Below, piece by piece: positions 42,190 to 51,545 of a DNA stretch of 64,000 bases. The position numbers were made by a program, and so were the translations under genes. The DNA comes from JAKACA01 sp050010115. Lineage in GTDB: Bacteria > Actinomycetota > Acidimicrobiia > Acidimicrobiales > Bog-793. Location: assembly GCA_050010115.1 (NCBI GenBank), contig JBEKLQ010000005.1, forward strand, positions 1-64,000, read 5' to 3'. The notes under the pieces are model-generated. The model did no database searches. It was not told the origin of the DNA and saw nothing but the letters and a program-made list of their open reading frames with translations. Positions within the stretch are counted from its first letter, which is position 1. The number at the start of each line of letters is the position of its first letter.

Positions 42190-43482
42190 TCAGCAGGGCG
42201 CCGGGTCCCAGGGTTCCGGGTAGTTCTTGCTGGTGTCGATGATCGGGACCGTCGTCGTGCCGGTGACGGCCAGAGAGGTCGTCGTCGTGGTCGACGTCGA
42301 GGTGGTCGAGGACGACGAGGTCGACGACGTGGACGAGCTGGTGCCCGGCTTGGCGCTTGACTTCGTGCCGAACGCCAAGAATCCCCTGATCATCGGCGTG
42401 TCGTCCTTCTGCACCGGCAGGAGGATGTCAGCGCCGTCGTAGACCGCTCCCGAAGTCGGGAGCACCTGGGTCGACAGCGCAGCTGAGGCGACGCCACGGA
42501 ACTGGATCGCCAGACTCTCTATCTCGCCCGTCGAGAACAGAGAATCGACCTGTACGTTCCGCACGGCATCCTGGAGGAAGCTGTTGAGCGAGAGGGGGTT
42601 GTGTTCGCTGTCGGCTCGCTTGATGACAGCGTGGAAGAACGCCTGCTGACGGCGGATACGGCTGAGATCCCCGAGCCCGTCGTAGTTCCACTGCCCGTCC
42701 GTGTAGTACCACAGATCCCGGCTCCGGACGAGCTGCAGTGATCGGAGGCCGTTCAGGAACTGGCAGCCGGTGTGCGTGATGCGAAGACCGGTCTCGATGT
42801 CCTTGACCCGATCCGGGAAGTCGAGGTACACGCCCCCGAGCGCCTGGACCGCGTTGGTGAACCCGCAGAAGTTCACTGCCACGTAGTGGTTGATGGGGAT
42901 GTGGAAGTCCTGCTCCACCGTCTCGACGAGCTGGCTTGGTCCGGTGTTGAACGCTGCGTTGATGCGGTTCTCGGTGTTCGTGCCGGCGATGGGCACGTAG
43001 GTGTCCCGCGGGATAGATAGCATCTCGGCCCGCCTGTCGGCGGGAACCAGTCGCAAGACGATGAGCACGTCGCTTCGCTGACCCGTGACGGGTACGCCGT
43101 TGTCCACATGTGACTTCGCTGTCGGGTTGCTGGCGACGCAGGACCTCGAGTCCGAGCCGACCAGCATGATGTTGATCGGCGCCCCAGGGGCCTCCTTCTG
43201 CTCTCCCTTGACGGTCACTTTCTGGATGTGACCGAACGTGTAGTTCAGGTAGAACCAACCGGCACCGCCGAGGAGCAGCGCCAGCACGACGACGACGGAA
43301 GTCCCGATAACCGTCCGCCTCACCCAGCGACGACGCTTGCGCCCACCGATCACGGTTGCCGAGCCCGCCGCCTTCGGCTTGGAACGACGGGGGCGGGAGG
43401 TGGAACGGGGGCGGCCCCGCCCAGTGGTGCCGTCGGGACCCGGCCCAAAATCGCCGGACATTCCCGATCCGTCAGTTGTCAC
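42190..43482 (-). CDS. LytR-CpsA-Psr (LCP) family protein
   Basis: This 430-residue protein transfers a lipid-linked polymer to peptidoglycan. A basic N-terminus (about 1-55) precedes one membrane helix (TVIGTSVVVVLALLLGGAGWFYL), then the LCP domain with INIMLVGSDSRSC, GQRSDVLIVLRLVP and LSIPRDTYVPIAG. A Ser/Thr-rich linker (about 365-415) leads to the final NYPEPWDPAPC. It is the last gene of a four-gene operon and paralogous to the next gene upstream. Confidence 0.94.
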   Translation of the reverse strand: MTTDGSGMSGDFGPGPDGTTGRGRPRSTSRPRRSKPKAAGSATVIGGRKRRRWVRRTVIGTSVVVVLALLLGGAGWFYLNYTFGHIQKVTVKGEQKEAPGAPINIMLVGSDSRSCVASNPTAKSHVDNGVPVTGQRSDVLIVLRLVPADRRAEMLSIPRDTYVPIAGTNTENRINAAFNTGPSQLVETVEQDFHIPINHYVAVNFCGFTNAVQALGGVYLDFPDRVKDIETGLRITHTGCQFLNGLRSLQLVRSRDLWYYTDGQWNYDGLGDLSRIRRQQAFFHAVIKRADSEHNPLSLNSFLQDAVRNVQVDSLFSTGEIESLAIQFRGVASAALSTQVLPTSGAVYDGADILLPVQKDDTPMIRGFLAFGTKSSAKPGTSSSTSSTSSSSTTSTSTTTTTSLAVTGTTTVPIIDTSKNYPEPWDPAPC

Positions 43483-43529
43483 GGCCAGTCAGGATAGTGG
43501 GGAAGATGGCGTTCTCCATGTCGCCACTG

Positions 43530-44861
43530 TCAACACAGCGTCGGGTTCCACGGCTCGGGCAGCGACTGCGGAGTGTCGGTCACCACGCCAGTGGGCACGG
43601 TTGTCGAGGGGACCCTCGTGGTCGACGGCGTGGAGCTCGATGGCCTCGGACCGCTGGATGAGGTGGTGCCACCAGCCGTCGAGCCGAGCGAGAGGAAGCG
43701 CTGGATCGTCTGGTTCGCATACGGCTGGGCTGCGATGAGGGCGTCTTGGCCGTCGATGGTCGCGGACGAGGTCGGCAGCACCGTGGTCACGAGGGCGCCC
43801 TCACCGAGCGAGTGGTAGTGGAGCCCGAGGCTGAGCATCTCGCCGCTGCTAAGGGACGTGTCCACGGTGAGGTCCGACACGACGGCCGAGAGAAACGAGT
43901 TCAACCGGAACACGTTCGGGAACACGCCGTGGACCCGGTTCAACAGCGCGTGGAAGAACGCCTGCTGGCGCCGGATGCGGCTCCAGTCGCTCATGCCGTC
44001 GTAGTTCCAGGTGTGGTCCTTGTAGTAGTAGAGGTGCCGGCTGCGGACCAGGGCGAGTGCTTGGGCACCGTCGATCACTTGGCACCCGGTCGTACGGATG
44101 TCGAGGCCGGAGTACTGGTCCCGTACGGGCATGGAGAAGTCGAGGGAGATCCCACCGAGCGCGTCGACCATGGATTGGAAACCACAGAAGTTCGTGAGCA
44201 TGACGTGGTTGATCGGGATGTGGAAGTCGTGCTGGATCGTCTCGACGAGCTGGTTGGGGCCGGAGTCGAAGGCGGCGTTGAGCTTGTTGGATCCGCCCGT
44301 ACCAGCGATCGGTACCCACGTGTCGCGGGGTATCGACAGCATCGCCACCTGGTGGGTCGACGAGATCAGCCGGACGACGATCATGACATCGCTGCGCTGA
44401 CCCGTCTGCGTCGTGCTGGAGCCGAACGCCTTGGCTTGAGCGGCTGTCGTGACGCACGATCGCGAATCTGATCCGACGAGCAGGATGTCGATCGGTTGAC
44501 TTGCCCGCTCAGGTGTGAGCGCTGGTACCGCCTCCCGGTGGATGCTGTCGAGCCGCGAGGTCAGGTAGAGATAGCCCGCGCCCGTGGCCACGAGCAGGAG
44601 CGGTACCAGCACCCCGAGGAGGACGACGACCCGCTTGAGCCAGCGCCGGCCGCCGGCTCCACCCGAGTGGAGGCCACCGGCCCTGAACGTGGTGCGGGAG
44701 GATCCGGCCGCCGAGCCGAACGACGACTGACCCTGCCGGCCGAACAGCTTGCGCCGCCGCCGCTCGACCCGATAGGTCGCTCGAGACGGCCCGGGTATGG
44801 GCGGAAGATCACTCGGCACGCTGCCCGAGGTTACCGAGGATGGCGCCCGTTCTGGGGTCAC
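43530..44861 (-). CDS. LytR-CpsA-Psr (LCP) family protein
   Basis: This 443-residue paralogue of the neighbour starts at GTG 44861, overlapping the glycosyltransferase stop (GTGA). After a basic segment comes the membrane helix (VVVLLGVLVPLLLVATGAGYLYL) and the LCP domain: IDILLVGSDSRSC, GQRSDVMIVVRLI and LSIPRDTWVPIAG. A Ser/Pro-rich tail ends in SLPEPWNPTLC, nearly the same terminal peptide as the other LCP protein. Confidence 0.93.
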   Translation of the reverse strand: MTPERAPSSVTSGSVPSDLPPIPGPSRATYRVERRRRKLFGRQGQSSFGSAAGSSRTTFRAGGLHSGGAGGRRWLKRVVVLLGVLVPLLLVATGAGYLYLTSRLDSIHREAVPALTPERASQPIDILLVGSDSRSCVTTAAQAKAFGSSTTQTGQRSDVMIVVRLISSTHQVAMLSIPRDTWVPIAGTGGSNKLNAAFDSGPNQLVETIQHDFHIPINHVMLTNFCGFQSMVDALGGISLDFSMPVRDQYSGLDIRTTGCQVIDGAQALALVRSRHLYYYKDHTWNYDGMSDWSRIRRQQAFFHALLNRVHGVFPNVFRLNSFLSAVVSDLTVDTSLSSGEMLSLGLHYHSLGEGALVTTVLPTSSATIDGQDALIAAQPYANQTIQRFLSLGSTAGGTTSSSGPRPSSSTPSTTRVPSTTVPTGVVTDTPQSLPEPWNPTLC

Positions 44862-45619
44862 CCCTCGCGGGCGGGGCAGTCGCTGTGGGACTGGCGCCGG
44901 CCGAACCGCTCGCGCCAGAGCAGCCACCGGAGGCGCAGCAATCCGGTGGCTGACTCGATGCTGCGTTGCCAGACCGGGGTTCGGGGCGGTCTCAATTCGA
45001 CGACGACGGCCGGGAGCTCGGCGACCCGAACACCGGCGCGGGACGCCCGGAGCACCAGTTCGACGTCCCAGAGCGATCCGGTCATCTTGCAGGCCTTGGC
45101 GGCCCGAGCGCACTGTGCCCGGGCGAGCACCTTCATGCCGTGCGCGTCGGTAACCGGCATCTGCAGCAGCACCCGCATCGCCAACGTGAAGCCGGCGGTC
45201 AGCAGGCGGCGCAGGAGGGGTCTCCGGTCCTTGGCCCCGGGCGCTCTCTTGCTGGCGAGCACGATCCCGGCCACGCCTGCATCGACGAGCGCGAGGCCCT
45301 TATCGAGAAACCCGACGTCCACATAGTCCACATCGAAGTGCACGACGACCGGTGCGGTCGCCTCGTCGAAACCCTTCGCCACCGCCGCCCCGTAGTCCGC
45401 AATCGGGAGTGTCACGACGCGGACTTCGGGAGTTTCCGATTCGATCCGCTCGGCGAGCGGGAGCGTGCGGTCGGTCGACCCGTTCTCCACGATCACGACC
45501 TCGAATGCCTCGTCGCGGTCCCGCATGGCCTTCACGAGGTCACGTACCGAGCCCTCCAGCAGGTCAGCCTCATTGTGGGCGGGTAGCACGATCGAGCAGC
45601 GGAGGGGTCCGGCGGTCAC
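44858..45619 (-). CDS. Family 2 glycosyltransferase (polyprenol-phosphate type)
   Basis: This 253-residue GT-A enzyme starts at GTG, overlapping the membrane-protein stop. Motifs are CSIVLPAHNEADLLEGSV, VVIVENGSTDRT, VVHFDVDYVD (DxD) and DAHGMKVLAR. It lacks the C-terminal membrane anchor of some DPM synthases. It likely makes a polyprenyl-phosphate sugar used by the large membrane protein upstream, with LCP proteins attaching the polymer. The sugar is unknown. Confidence 0.9.
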   Translation of the reverse strand: MTAGPLRCSIVLPAHNEADLLEGSVRDLVKAMRDRDEAFEVVIVENGSTDRTLPLAERIESETPEVRVVTLPIADYGAAVAKGFDEATAPVVVHFDVDYVDVGFLDKGLALVDAGVAGIVLASKRAPGAKDRRPLLRRLLTAGFTLAMRVLLQMPVTDAHGMKVLARAQCARAAKACKMTGSLWDVELVLRASRAGVRVAELPAVVVELRPPRTPVWQRSIESATGLLRLRWLLWRERFGRRQSHSDCPAREG

Positions 45620-48282
45620 AACGAGAGGCTCGCTTCATACGTGCCGCTCGCCGATTGTGGGTCTTCGGTGCTGTCGTCAGGCGACGGGCTCTCGTCATCG
45701 TCGAGGGGGTCGTCCAGTGGGTCGCATGCCTCGCTGGGCTCGATCGGGAGCGGCTTCGGCACCATGGGATCCGGGCCGATGTCGACAGGTGGCCGCACGA
45801 TCAGAACCCCGACGCCCAGGACACCCAGCAGTGAGGCGGCTTTGCCAGCCCAGTCGATGCCGGTGGTCCCATAGCGGAGCGTCACGTGGTGTGACGTGGG
45901 CACGACGACCATCACGTTCGGTGATGCCTCGTAGGGCCCGGACGCGCCCGTCGCCTGCCAGTTGGGAAAGTACGGGATCTTGACCGCCACCGGGCTGCCG
46001 AGCGTCGTCACGTCGAACGAGATGGACGAGTCCATCTGCTCGATATGGGAGACCGTGGTGCCTTTGGCCGGCACGGCGTCCGACGCCGGCACGAGGCGGC
46101 CCGGTCGTTCGTGCTGCCAGGACGCCGGACCGCTGCGGGCGATTTCGACGGGCCAGTAGCTCTCGCTCTCGTACCACCTGAGGTTCGTCGCCATGAACGT
46201 CTGGGCGCTGGACAGCTCGACCACTGGGTAGTTCGCGAGCGGCGTTACGACAGGGCTGTCCTTGATGAGGTACAGCTGCCAGACCGGGTGTGGGTCGGGG
46301 AGGTTGTTGATATTGCCGGGGAAGCCCGTCGTCTGGGCGATCTTCACGAGTGATCGGTCGGCTGCCGCTGCTGCCTCGACGGGGGGCGACATCGCCAGGA
46401 AGTAACGAACACCCATCAGCTGGAGATGGCGGATGCCGTCGGGCAGGTTGTAACCAGGGTACTCGAGGCCGGACACCGGGTCGGGCGCCTCGCCGATCTG
46501 CGACACCTCGCTCACATCGAGGAAGTGGAACGGGGTCGTGGTCGAGGACTCGAAGTAGATGCCGTCGGTGGTCTGCATGCAGCCTTTGGTCCACATTGGC
46601 AGCGCCATCATGGCTTCGGTCGACCCGAACGGGTCCGTGGTCTCCGAGATGTACTCATACTGGAGACGCCCGCACCCGTACTTGGCACCGGCCTGATCCA
46701 ACATGTTGATCATCCCCTGGAACTCCGGCCAGCCCGACTTGCCCTGGAAGCCTGTGTAGTTCCAGTCGATCCAACCTTGTACCTGGGTCTGTGAGCCGTT
46801 CGGACCGATCCCCGGAAATGCCCCGATCAGACCGCCGGCCTGTGCCCCGCCCGCCAGGCAGGCGACCGTGCCGAGCACCGTCCCGACCGAGGCGAACCAC
46901 GGGCTGCGCAGCAGGAAGGCCAGACCGCGGAACACCTGAGCGACTCCGTAAGCGGCCATCAACAGTACGAACAAGAACCAGAACGGGAGCCACCGCCCGT
47001 TGTAGACCGCACCGGAGGGCAGGTAGCCGAACGCGACTCCGGATCCCAGCGCCGCCAGGGCGAGGACGCGTGCGAATGGGTCGAAGTGGGCGATCGCGAT
47101 GATCACGCCGATGATCGCCGGCACCAGGAACCACCAGGAGCCTGCAGGCGCCAGGTTGGACCTGAGGCCTGGGATCCGGTTGTAACCCATCGAAGAGCTG
47201 AACGAGATGTAGGAAGCGAAGGGGAGCAGCCAGAAGGCGGCGAGGAAGGCGCCGGCGATCCCGACGGGGATCAGTACCTTCAATGCACTGAGCCGCGCCA
47301 TCGACAACGCCAGCACGATCGCCACGGCTGCGAATGCCATCGCCGGCACGATGTGGCACAGGACGGTGGCGGCGAAGAGCACTGCTGCCAGCCACCGCAG
47401 CCGGCCCGTGCGAAGGGCGTACATGAGCACGCCGAGGAACAGGACTCCGAAGCTCATGGCGAGGCTGAACGAGAACTCGCCCGCCATCGTCGAGGTGATG
47501 TTGCCGCCGTCGATCGTGTACGAGGTGTTGAACAAGTAGGGCAGCATCGCCGCCGCCATGAGCACGGGCGCGGGACGGCGGAAGCCGGCGAGACACCCGA
47601 ACGCCCACACGCAGACCGGGAGCGTGACCGTGCCTGCGACCGTGACGAGCTTGAACGCCACGGCGTAGGGGAAGACCAAGTTGAGCACCGCCACCATGAG
47701 CCCCGGCAGGGGGAAGTAGAAGACGTACAGAGGGAAGCCGTCGAACCACCAAGGGTCCCAACCGGTGAGGCGTCCGTGGTTGAGGAGGTTGTGGATCAGG
47801 AAGTAGGGCGCGGCGACGTGACCGCCGTTGTCCCCGCCGACGTCCATGTTCGGGCCGAACAGGAGATCGGGGCGCAGCTGCCAGACCACGAAGACAGTGA
47901 TCCCGAGAATCACGAGGGCGGTGAGGATCTTCTCGGCGAGCTCGATGCCCGGCGTGCTCTCCACGATGTGGGCGAACTCGAGCCGCCGGCGCTGCATCCG
48001 CGAAAGAGCCGGCGGCTCGAGCGCGAGATCGGCGCCCTTCCAGGCGACACCCGATGCCCAGGGCGGCCGTCGGGTCGCCGTTCCGCCGGCCAGCGGCGCG
48101 GAGATCAGCGTGTCCGGGTCGGCGAGCTGGGTCCCGTCAGCGTACAAGTCGGGCTCCGCCTGGCCGTCGGCCCCGGGCAACGGTGGCCCGGCAAGGCCCT
48201 CGTGATCGTCCACCTCAGGCGGTGAATCTCCGGAGCCTGGCGCGCTGAAGCCGCCCGCCGACTTCGGATCCCGCTCGCTCAT
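45616..48282 (-). CDS. Large polytopic membrane protein (PTPS-related / GT-C like)
   Basis: This 888-residue protein has about 12 hydrophobic segments between residues 105 and 500, after a polar N-terminal 100 residues. The first loop has PNMDVGGDNGGHVAAPYFL and GWDPWWFDGFPLYVFYFPLPG, matching the '6-pyruvoyl-tetrahydropterin synthase-related' membrane family, which has the acidic loop expected of lipid-linked-sugar glycosyltransferases. The extracytoplasmic part continues to about 840, followed by a final helix and an acidic tail. It heads the operon with GT2 and two LCP genes. The family's role is not established. Confidence 0.8.
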   Translation of the reverse strand: MSERDPKSAGGFSAPGSGDSPPEVDDHEGLAGPPLPGADGQAEPDLYADGTQLADPDTLISAPLAGGTATRRPPWASGVAWKGADLALEPPALSRMQRRRLEFAHIVESTPGIELAEKILTALVILGITVFVVWQLRPDLLFGPNMDVGGDNGGHVAAPYFLIHNLLNHGRLTGWDPWWFDGFPLYVFYFPLPGLMVAVLNLVFPYAVAFKLVTVAGTVTLPVCVWAFGCLAGFRRPAPVLMAAAMLPYLFNTSYTIDGGNITSTMAGEFSFSLAMSFGVLFLGVLMYALRTGRLRWLAAVLFAATVLCHIVPAMAFAAVAIVLALSMARLSALKVLIPVGIAGAFLAAFWLLPFASYISFSSSMGYNRIPGLRSNLAPAGSWWFLVPAIIGVIIAIAHFDPFARVLALAALGSGVAFGYLPSGAVYNGRWLPFWFLFVLLMAAYGVAQVFRGLAFLLRSPWFASVGTVLGTVACLAGGAQAGGLIGAFPGIGPNGSQTQVQGWIDWNYTGFQGKSGWPEFQGMINMLDQAGAKYGCGRLQYEYISETTDPFGSTEAMMALPMWTKGCMQTTDGIYFESSTTTPFHFLDVSEVSQIGEAPDPVSGLEYPGYNLPDGIRHLQLMGVRYFLAMSPPVEAAAAADRSLVKIAQTTGFPGNINNLPDPHPVWQLYLIKDSPVVTPLANYPVVELSSAQTFMATNLRWYESESYWPVEIARSGPASWQHERPGRLVPASDAVPAKGTTVSHIEQMDSSISFDVTTLGSPVAVKIPYFPNWQATGASGPYEASPNVMVVVPTSHHVTLRYGTTGIDWAGKAASLLGVLGVGVLIVRPPVDIGPDPMVPKPLPIEPSEACDPLDDPLDDDESPSPDDSTEDPQSASGTYEASLSL

Positions 48283-48457
48283 CTCTCGCTCGCTGGCTGT
48301 CCTCGGCGGACCCGGATGCCAGGTCCGACGGCCGCATGCACGGGCGAGAATCTACTCGGGGAGTTCGTGCGGTCGACTTCGCCCGCTCCCTGGCGCGTGA
48401 CGCGGGCACCGCGCGCTTGCAGGCCGGGGTTAGCGCCGGTGCTACTTTGAGAGCCTC

Positions 48458-48531
48458 GGGCCGTTGGCGCAGTCTGGCAGCGTACCTGCATGACACGCAG
48501 GTGGTCAGAGGTTCAAATCCTCTACGGCCCA
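48458..48531 (+). tRNA. tRNA-Val (anticodon GAC)
   Basis: This 74-nt cloverleaf has acceptor strands GGGCCGT / ACGGCCC, D-stem GCGC/GCGT, anticodon stem CCTGC/GCAGG around loop ATGACAC (anticodon GAC) and T-arm AGAGG-TTCAAAT-CCTCT. The discriminator is A and CCA is not encoded. It lies upstream of the surface-polymer operon on the opposite strand. No integrase or direct repeat of its 3' end was seen nearby. Confidence 0.9.
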
Positions 48532-48647
48532 CTGTTGTGACGTCCTGCGACATCTGGACGTCTTCCCGAGACATCCCGACAGTACGTCGCTTCTCGACCG
48601 TGGTGGTACTTCGCCGGGTCGATCGCGCGGTGCCGGAGCGGCTCGCC

Positions 48648-49133
48648 TCAGCCGATCTCGTCGCTGTGCCCGCTGAAGCGGAGGATGAGGAGCCCGAGCA
48701 GAAGGAAAACGACCACCCCGACCCCGACACCGAGAGAGATCAGGGTGTCAGTGAAGTCCGAGGTCGTCAGGTGGGAGCTCAGTGTCAGATGGGCAGAGGC
48801 GCTGAGGATGTCCCTCACGCCGGCCAGGATGCCGATGACCAGGAACGGCCGGACTGGGAAGACCGAGGACCGCAGGTGGCGAAACACCGTGTGGACGATG
48901 TCGAGGAGGATGATCACGACCAAGATGCCGTCGATCGCCCCGACAACGGTTCCGGGGAAGGCGCTCCATTGGTCAAGGAAATCGATGATTGTCCGCACCA
49001 GCACGACGCCGGCCAGCATCAGCAGGCTGACCACGATGGCGTATTCAATCGTGACGATCACCCAGTTGATCAACAAGTCGGACCCGGGGTGAGACCTCCC
49101 CGTGACCGTGGGGTCGTCCGCCACAACGCTCAC
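48648..49133 (-). CDS. PsiE-like membrane protein
   Basis: This 161-residue protein starts at GTG 49133; in-frame codons to 49205 are possible. It has four membrane helices, including VIVTIEYAIVVSLLMLAGVVLV and a closing VGVGVVVFLLLGLLIL. The central IDGILVVIILLDIVHTVFRHL and RPFLVIGILAGVRDILS match the phosphate-starvation-inducible E family. The family's function is unknown. It is divergent from the acyl-CoA synthetase. Confidence 0.82.
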   Translation of the reverse strand: MSVVADDPTVTGRSHPGSDLLINWVIVTIEYAIVVSLLMLAGVVLVRTIIDFLDQWSAFPGTVVGAIDGILVVIILLDIVHTVFRHLRSSVFPVRPFLVIGILAGVRDILSASAHLTLSSHLTTSDFTDTLISLGVGVGVVVFLLLGLLILRFSGHSDEIG

Positions 49134-49257
49134 GATAGTGCCGGTCCGACGTCCGGTTGCGATCCATCGGGCTGTGCTCGTGCCCTCACGACCCGCGCAG
49201 GGCATGCTGTGTGCGCGGGTAACCCGCTACACGTTCGACAGGCCAGGGAGGCGCGCC

Positions 49258-50814
49258 ATGCATGTCCCGCTCACGATCTCGGACTTCTTGGACCGGGCTG
49301 CCCTTGTGTTCCCCGATCGGGAAGCCGTTGTGGACGAGCCCGGCGTGGCGGGCGACCTCGGTCGCATCTCGTACCGGGAGCTCGACGCCAGGGCCAACGG
49401 CATGGCTGCGGCTCTGGACGATCTCGGAGTGCCCGTCGGAGGCCGTGTGGCGATCGTGAGCCCGAACGCGACGCGGTTTCTCGTGGCGTACTTCGGCGTG
49501 AGCGGCTCGGGTCGAGTCCTCGTGCCCATCAACTTCCGGCTGAACGCAGCTGAGGTCTCCTACATCGTCGAGCACTCCGGAGCCGAGGTGCTGCTCGTCG
49601 ACCCCGACAGTGACGCGGCCTTGGCCGATGTGACGGCGCGCGAGCGCATCGTCCTCGACGGCGCTGCCGACGCAGCGCTGTTCGCTCCGATCGCCGCCGG
49701 CCGCCGCCTGCGGGGATGGGACCCGGACGAGAACGCCACGTGCTCGATCAACTACACGAGCGGCACGACAGCGAGGCCCAAAGGCGTGGAGCTCACGCAC
49801 CGGAACTGCACGCTGAACGCTATGGGTTTCGGTTGGCACACCACCGTCACCGACCGGGACGTGCTGCTGCACACTCTGCCGATGTTCCACTGCAACGGCT
49901 GGGGCATGCCGTATGCCGCTACCGGCATGGGCGCGCGACATGTCGTGTTGCGTAAGGTCGACGGTGAGGACATCCTGCGGCGCGTGGAGAACGAAGGGGT
50001 CACTCTCATGTGCGGCGCCCCAGCCGTCGTTGCCGCCGTGCTGGCGGCGGCCGAGGCGCGAACCGAGCGCGGCGAGGCGATCCCGGGACGGGCAACCGGA
50101 GCGAACGTCCGGATCGTCGTTGCCGGGGCACCACCTCCGAGCAGTGTGATCGAGCGAGTCGAGACCGAGCTCGGCTGGGAGTTCATCCAGATCTACGGCC
50201 TGACGGAGACGGCCCCCCTGCTGACGATCAACCGGGCACCATTCGAGTGGGACGACCTCGAGCCCGCCGAACGGGCGCGGCGGCTCTCGAGGGCGGGAAC
50301 ACCGGCGGTCGGAGTCCGGTTGTCGATCGATGAGGAAGGTGAGGTGTTGGCTCGTTCCAACCACGTCTTCGCCGGCTATTGGAACCAACCGGAGGAGACC
50401 GCACGGGCACTTGACGGTGGTTGGTTCCACACCGGTGACGGGGGCTATCTGGACGGTGCCTACTGCGTGATCTCGGACCGCAAGAAGGACGTGATCATCA
50501 CCGGAGGCGAGAACGTGTCCTCCATCGAGGTCGAGGACGCGCTCTACGGGCATCCCGCCGTGGCTGAAGCTGCCGTCATCGGCGTGCCCCATGACCGCTG
50601 GGGCGAGACCGTGAAAGCGCTCGTGGTCCTCCGCCCCGGCGCCGAGGTGACCGAGGCTGAGGTGATCGAGTTCTGCCGTTCGCGCCTCGCGCACTTCAAA
50701 TGCCCGACGTCGGTCGAGTTCTCCGAGACGCTGCCGCGGACCGCGACAGGCAAGCTGCAGAAATTCAGGCTGCGGGAGCCGTACTGGGTCGACAGGTCGC
50801 GTCAGATCAGCTGA
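49258..50814 (+). CDS. AMP-binding acyl-CoA synthetase
   Basis: This 518-residue ANL-family enzyme activates a carboxylic acid to acyl-AMP and then acyl-CoA. The start is ATG 49258 (MHVPLTISDFLDRAALVFPD). The P-loop is SINYTSGTTARPKGVELTH near residue 163-180; FIQIYGLTETAPLLTINRAP, WFHTGDGGYLDGAYCVISDRKKD and the C-terminal catalytic Lys in PRTATGKLQKFRLRE are all present. It resembles medium-chain fatty acyl-CoA ligases. The chain length is not readable. Confidence 0.94.
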   Translation: MHVPLTISDFLDRAALVFPDREAVVDEPGVAGDLGRISYRELDARANGMAAALDDLGVPVGGRVAIVSPNATRFLVAYFGVSGSGRVLVPINFRLNAAEVSYIVEHSGAEVLLVDPDSDAALADVTARERIVLDGAADAALFAPIAAGRRLRGWDPDENATCSINYTSGTTARPKGVELTHRNCTLNAMGFGWHTTVTDRDVLLHTLPMFHCNGWGMPYAATGMGARHVVLRKVDGEDILRRVENEGVTLMCGAPAVVAAVLAAAEARTERGEAIPGRATGANVRIVVAGAPPPSSVIERVETELGWEFIQIYGLTETAPLLTINRAPFEWDDLEPAERARRLSRAGTPAVGVRLSIDEEGEVLARSNHVFAGYWNQPEETARALDGGWFHTGDGGYLDGAYCVISDRKKDVIITGGENVSSIEVEDALYGHPAVAEAAVIGVPHDRWGETVKALVVLRPGAEVTEAEVIEFCRSRLAHFKCPTSVEFSETLPRTATGKLQKFRLREPYWVDRSRQIS

Positions 50815-50950
50815 CACGAGGGAAGATAACCCTTCGATTGCTTGGGGAATCTGGTCGGTGGGCCGTTCTGATGTCGGATCGGCTGCACCTCATGCCGGTC
50901 GAATCTGCCTTCGCAGTTGACCTCTCCTGACGCTCGGTAAGTGACAGTGC

Positions 50951-50979
50951 TTGATTTCTCTGCGAAATTGCTCTTGTAT
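50951..50979 (+). promoter_or_regulatory. Possible promoter of the HU gene
   Basis: TTGATT at 50951-50956 and TTGTAT at 50974-50979 are spaced by 17 bp, in an AT-richer stretch before the hup start. The -10 match is modest. Confidence 0.4.
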
Positions 50980-51014
50980 GTCGTGGAATTCTCCGAGATC
51001 ACCAGGAGGTGACG

Positions 51015-51545
51015 GTGAACAGAACAGAGCTCATCGGCAAGATCAGCGAGGTAGCTGAGTTGTCGAGGCACGAGGCCGAGAAGGCCTTGAATTCGACGCT
51101 GTATGCGATCTCACACGCTGTGAAGGGCGGTGACGCAGTCAGGATCACCGGGTTCGGTACCTTCCGGCTTCGTGACCGTCCGGCACGGACGGGTCGCAAC
51201 CCGCAGACGGGTGCAGCGGTGAAGATCAAGGCCTCGAAGGGGATTGCCTTTGCTCCGGGAGCGACGCTGAAGACTCAGCTCAACGCTCGCGGCGCGATCC
51301 CGAAGCCGGGTGCCGCTCCCGCCGCCAAGGCAGCCCCTGCAGCCAAGGCGGCTCCTGCCAAGAAGGCGGCTCCAGCCAAGGCGGCTCCGGCCAAGAAGGC
51401 GGCTCCTGCCAAGGCGGCTCCGGCCAAGGCCGCGCCTGCCAAGAAGGCGGCTCCTGCCAAGGCGGCTCCGGCCAAGAAGGCGGCTCCTGCCAAGGCGGCT
51501 CCCGCCAAGAAGGCGGCTCCGGCCAAGAAGGCCGCGAAGCGTTGA
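51015..51545 (+). CDS. hup: HU histone-like protein with Lys/Ala/Pro-rich tail
   Basis: This 176-residue nucleoid protein starts at GTG 51015, with AGGAGG 5 bases before it. Residues 1-90 are the HU fold (NRTELIGKISEVAELSRHEAEKAL, ITGFGTFRLRDRPARTGRNPQTG). The remaining 75 residues are repeats of AAPAKKAAPAK, the histone-H1-like tail known from mycobacterial HupB. The tail likely binds DNA loosely and can be acetylated. The repeats at DNA level invite slippage. Confidence 0.95.
   Translation: MNRTELIGKISEVAELSRHEAEKALNSTLYAISHAVKGGDAVRITGFGTFRLRDRPARTGRNPQTGAAVKIKASKGIAFAPGATLKTQLNARGAIPKPGAAPAAKAAPAAKAAPAKKAAPAKAAPAKKAAPAKAAPAKAAPAKKAAPAKAAPAKKAAPAKAAPAKKAAPAKKAAKR
51310..51540. repeat. Tandem codon repeats encoding the HU tail
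   Basis: Units such as GCGGCTCCTGCCAAG and GCGGCTCCGGCCAAG alternate for about 230 bases with small variants. The reading frame is preserved in multiples of 15 bases, so copy-number change would alter tail length without a frameshift. Confidence 0.85.

Noticed and set aside
47086..48225. A 379-codon + strand frame opposite the large membrane protein
   Set aside because: It is antisense shadow; no domain, composition typical of a GC-rich reverse frame.
48458..48531. tRNA-Val as integration site of a mobile element
   Set aside because: No integrase and no second copy of its 3' end could be seen in the flanking sequence; the mobile-element genes lie more than 36 kb away.
51310..51540. Possible CRISPR or satellite repeat
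   Set aside because: The repeats are codons of the HU tail in a single frame.
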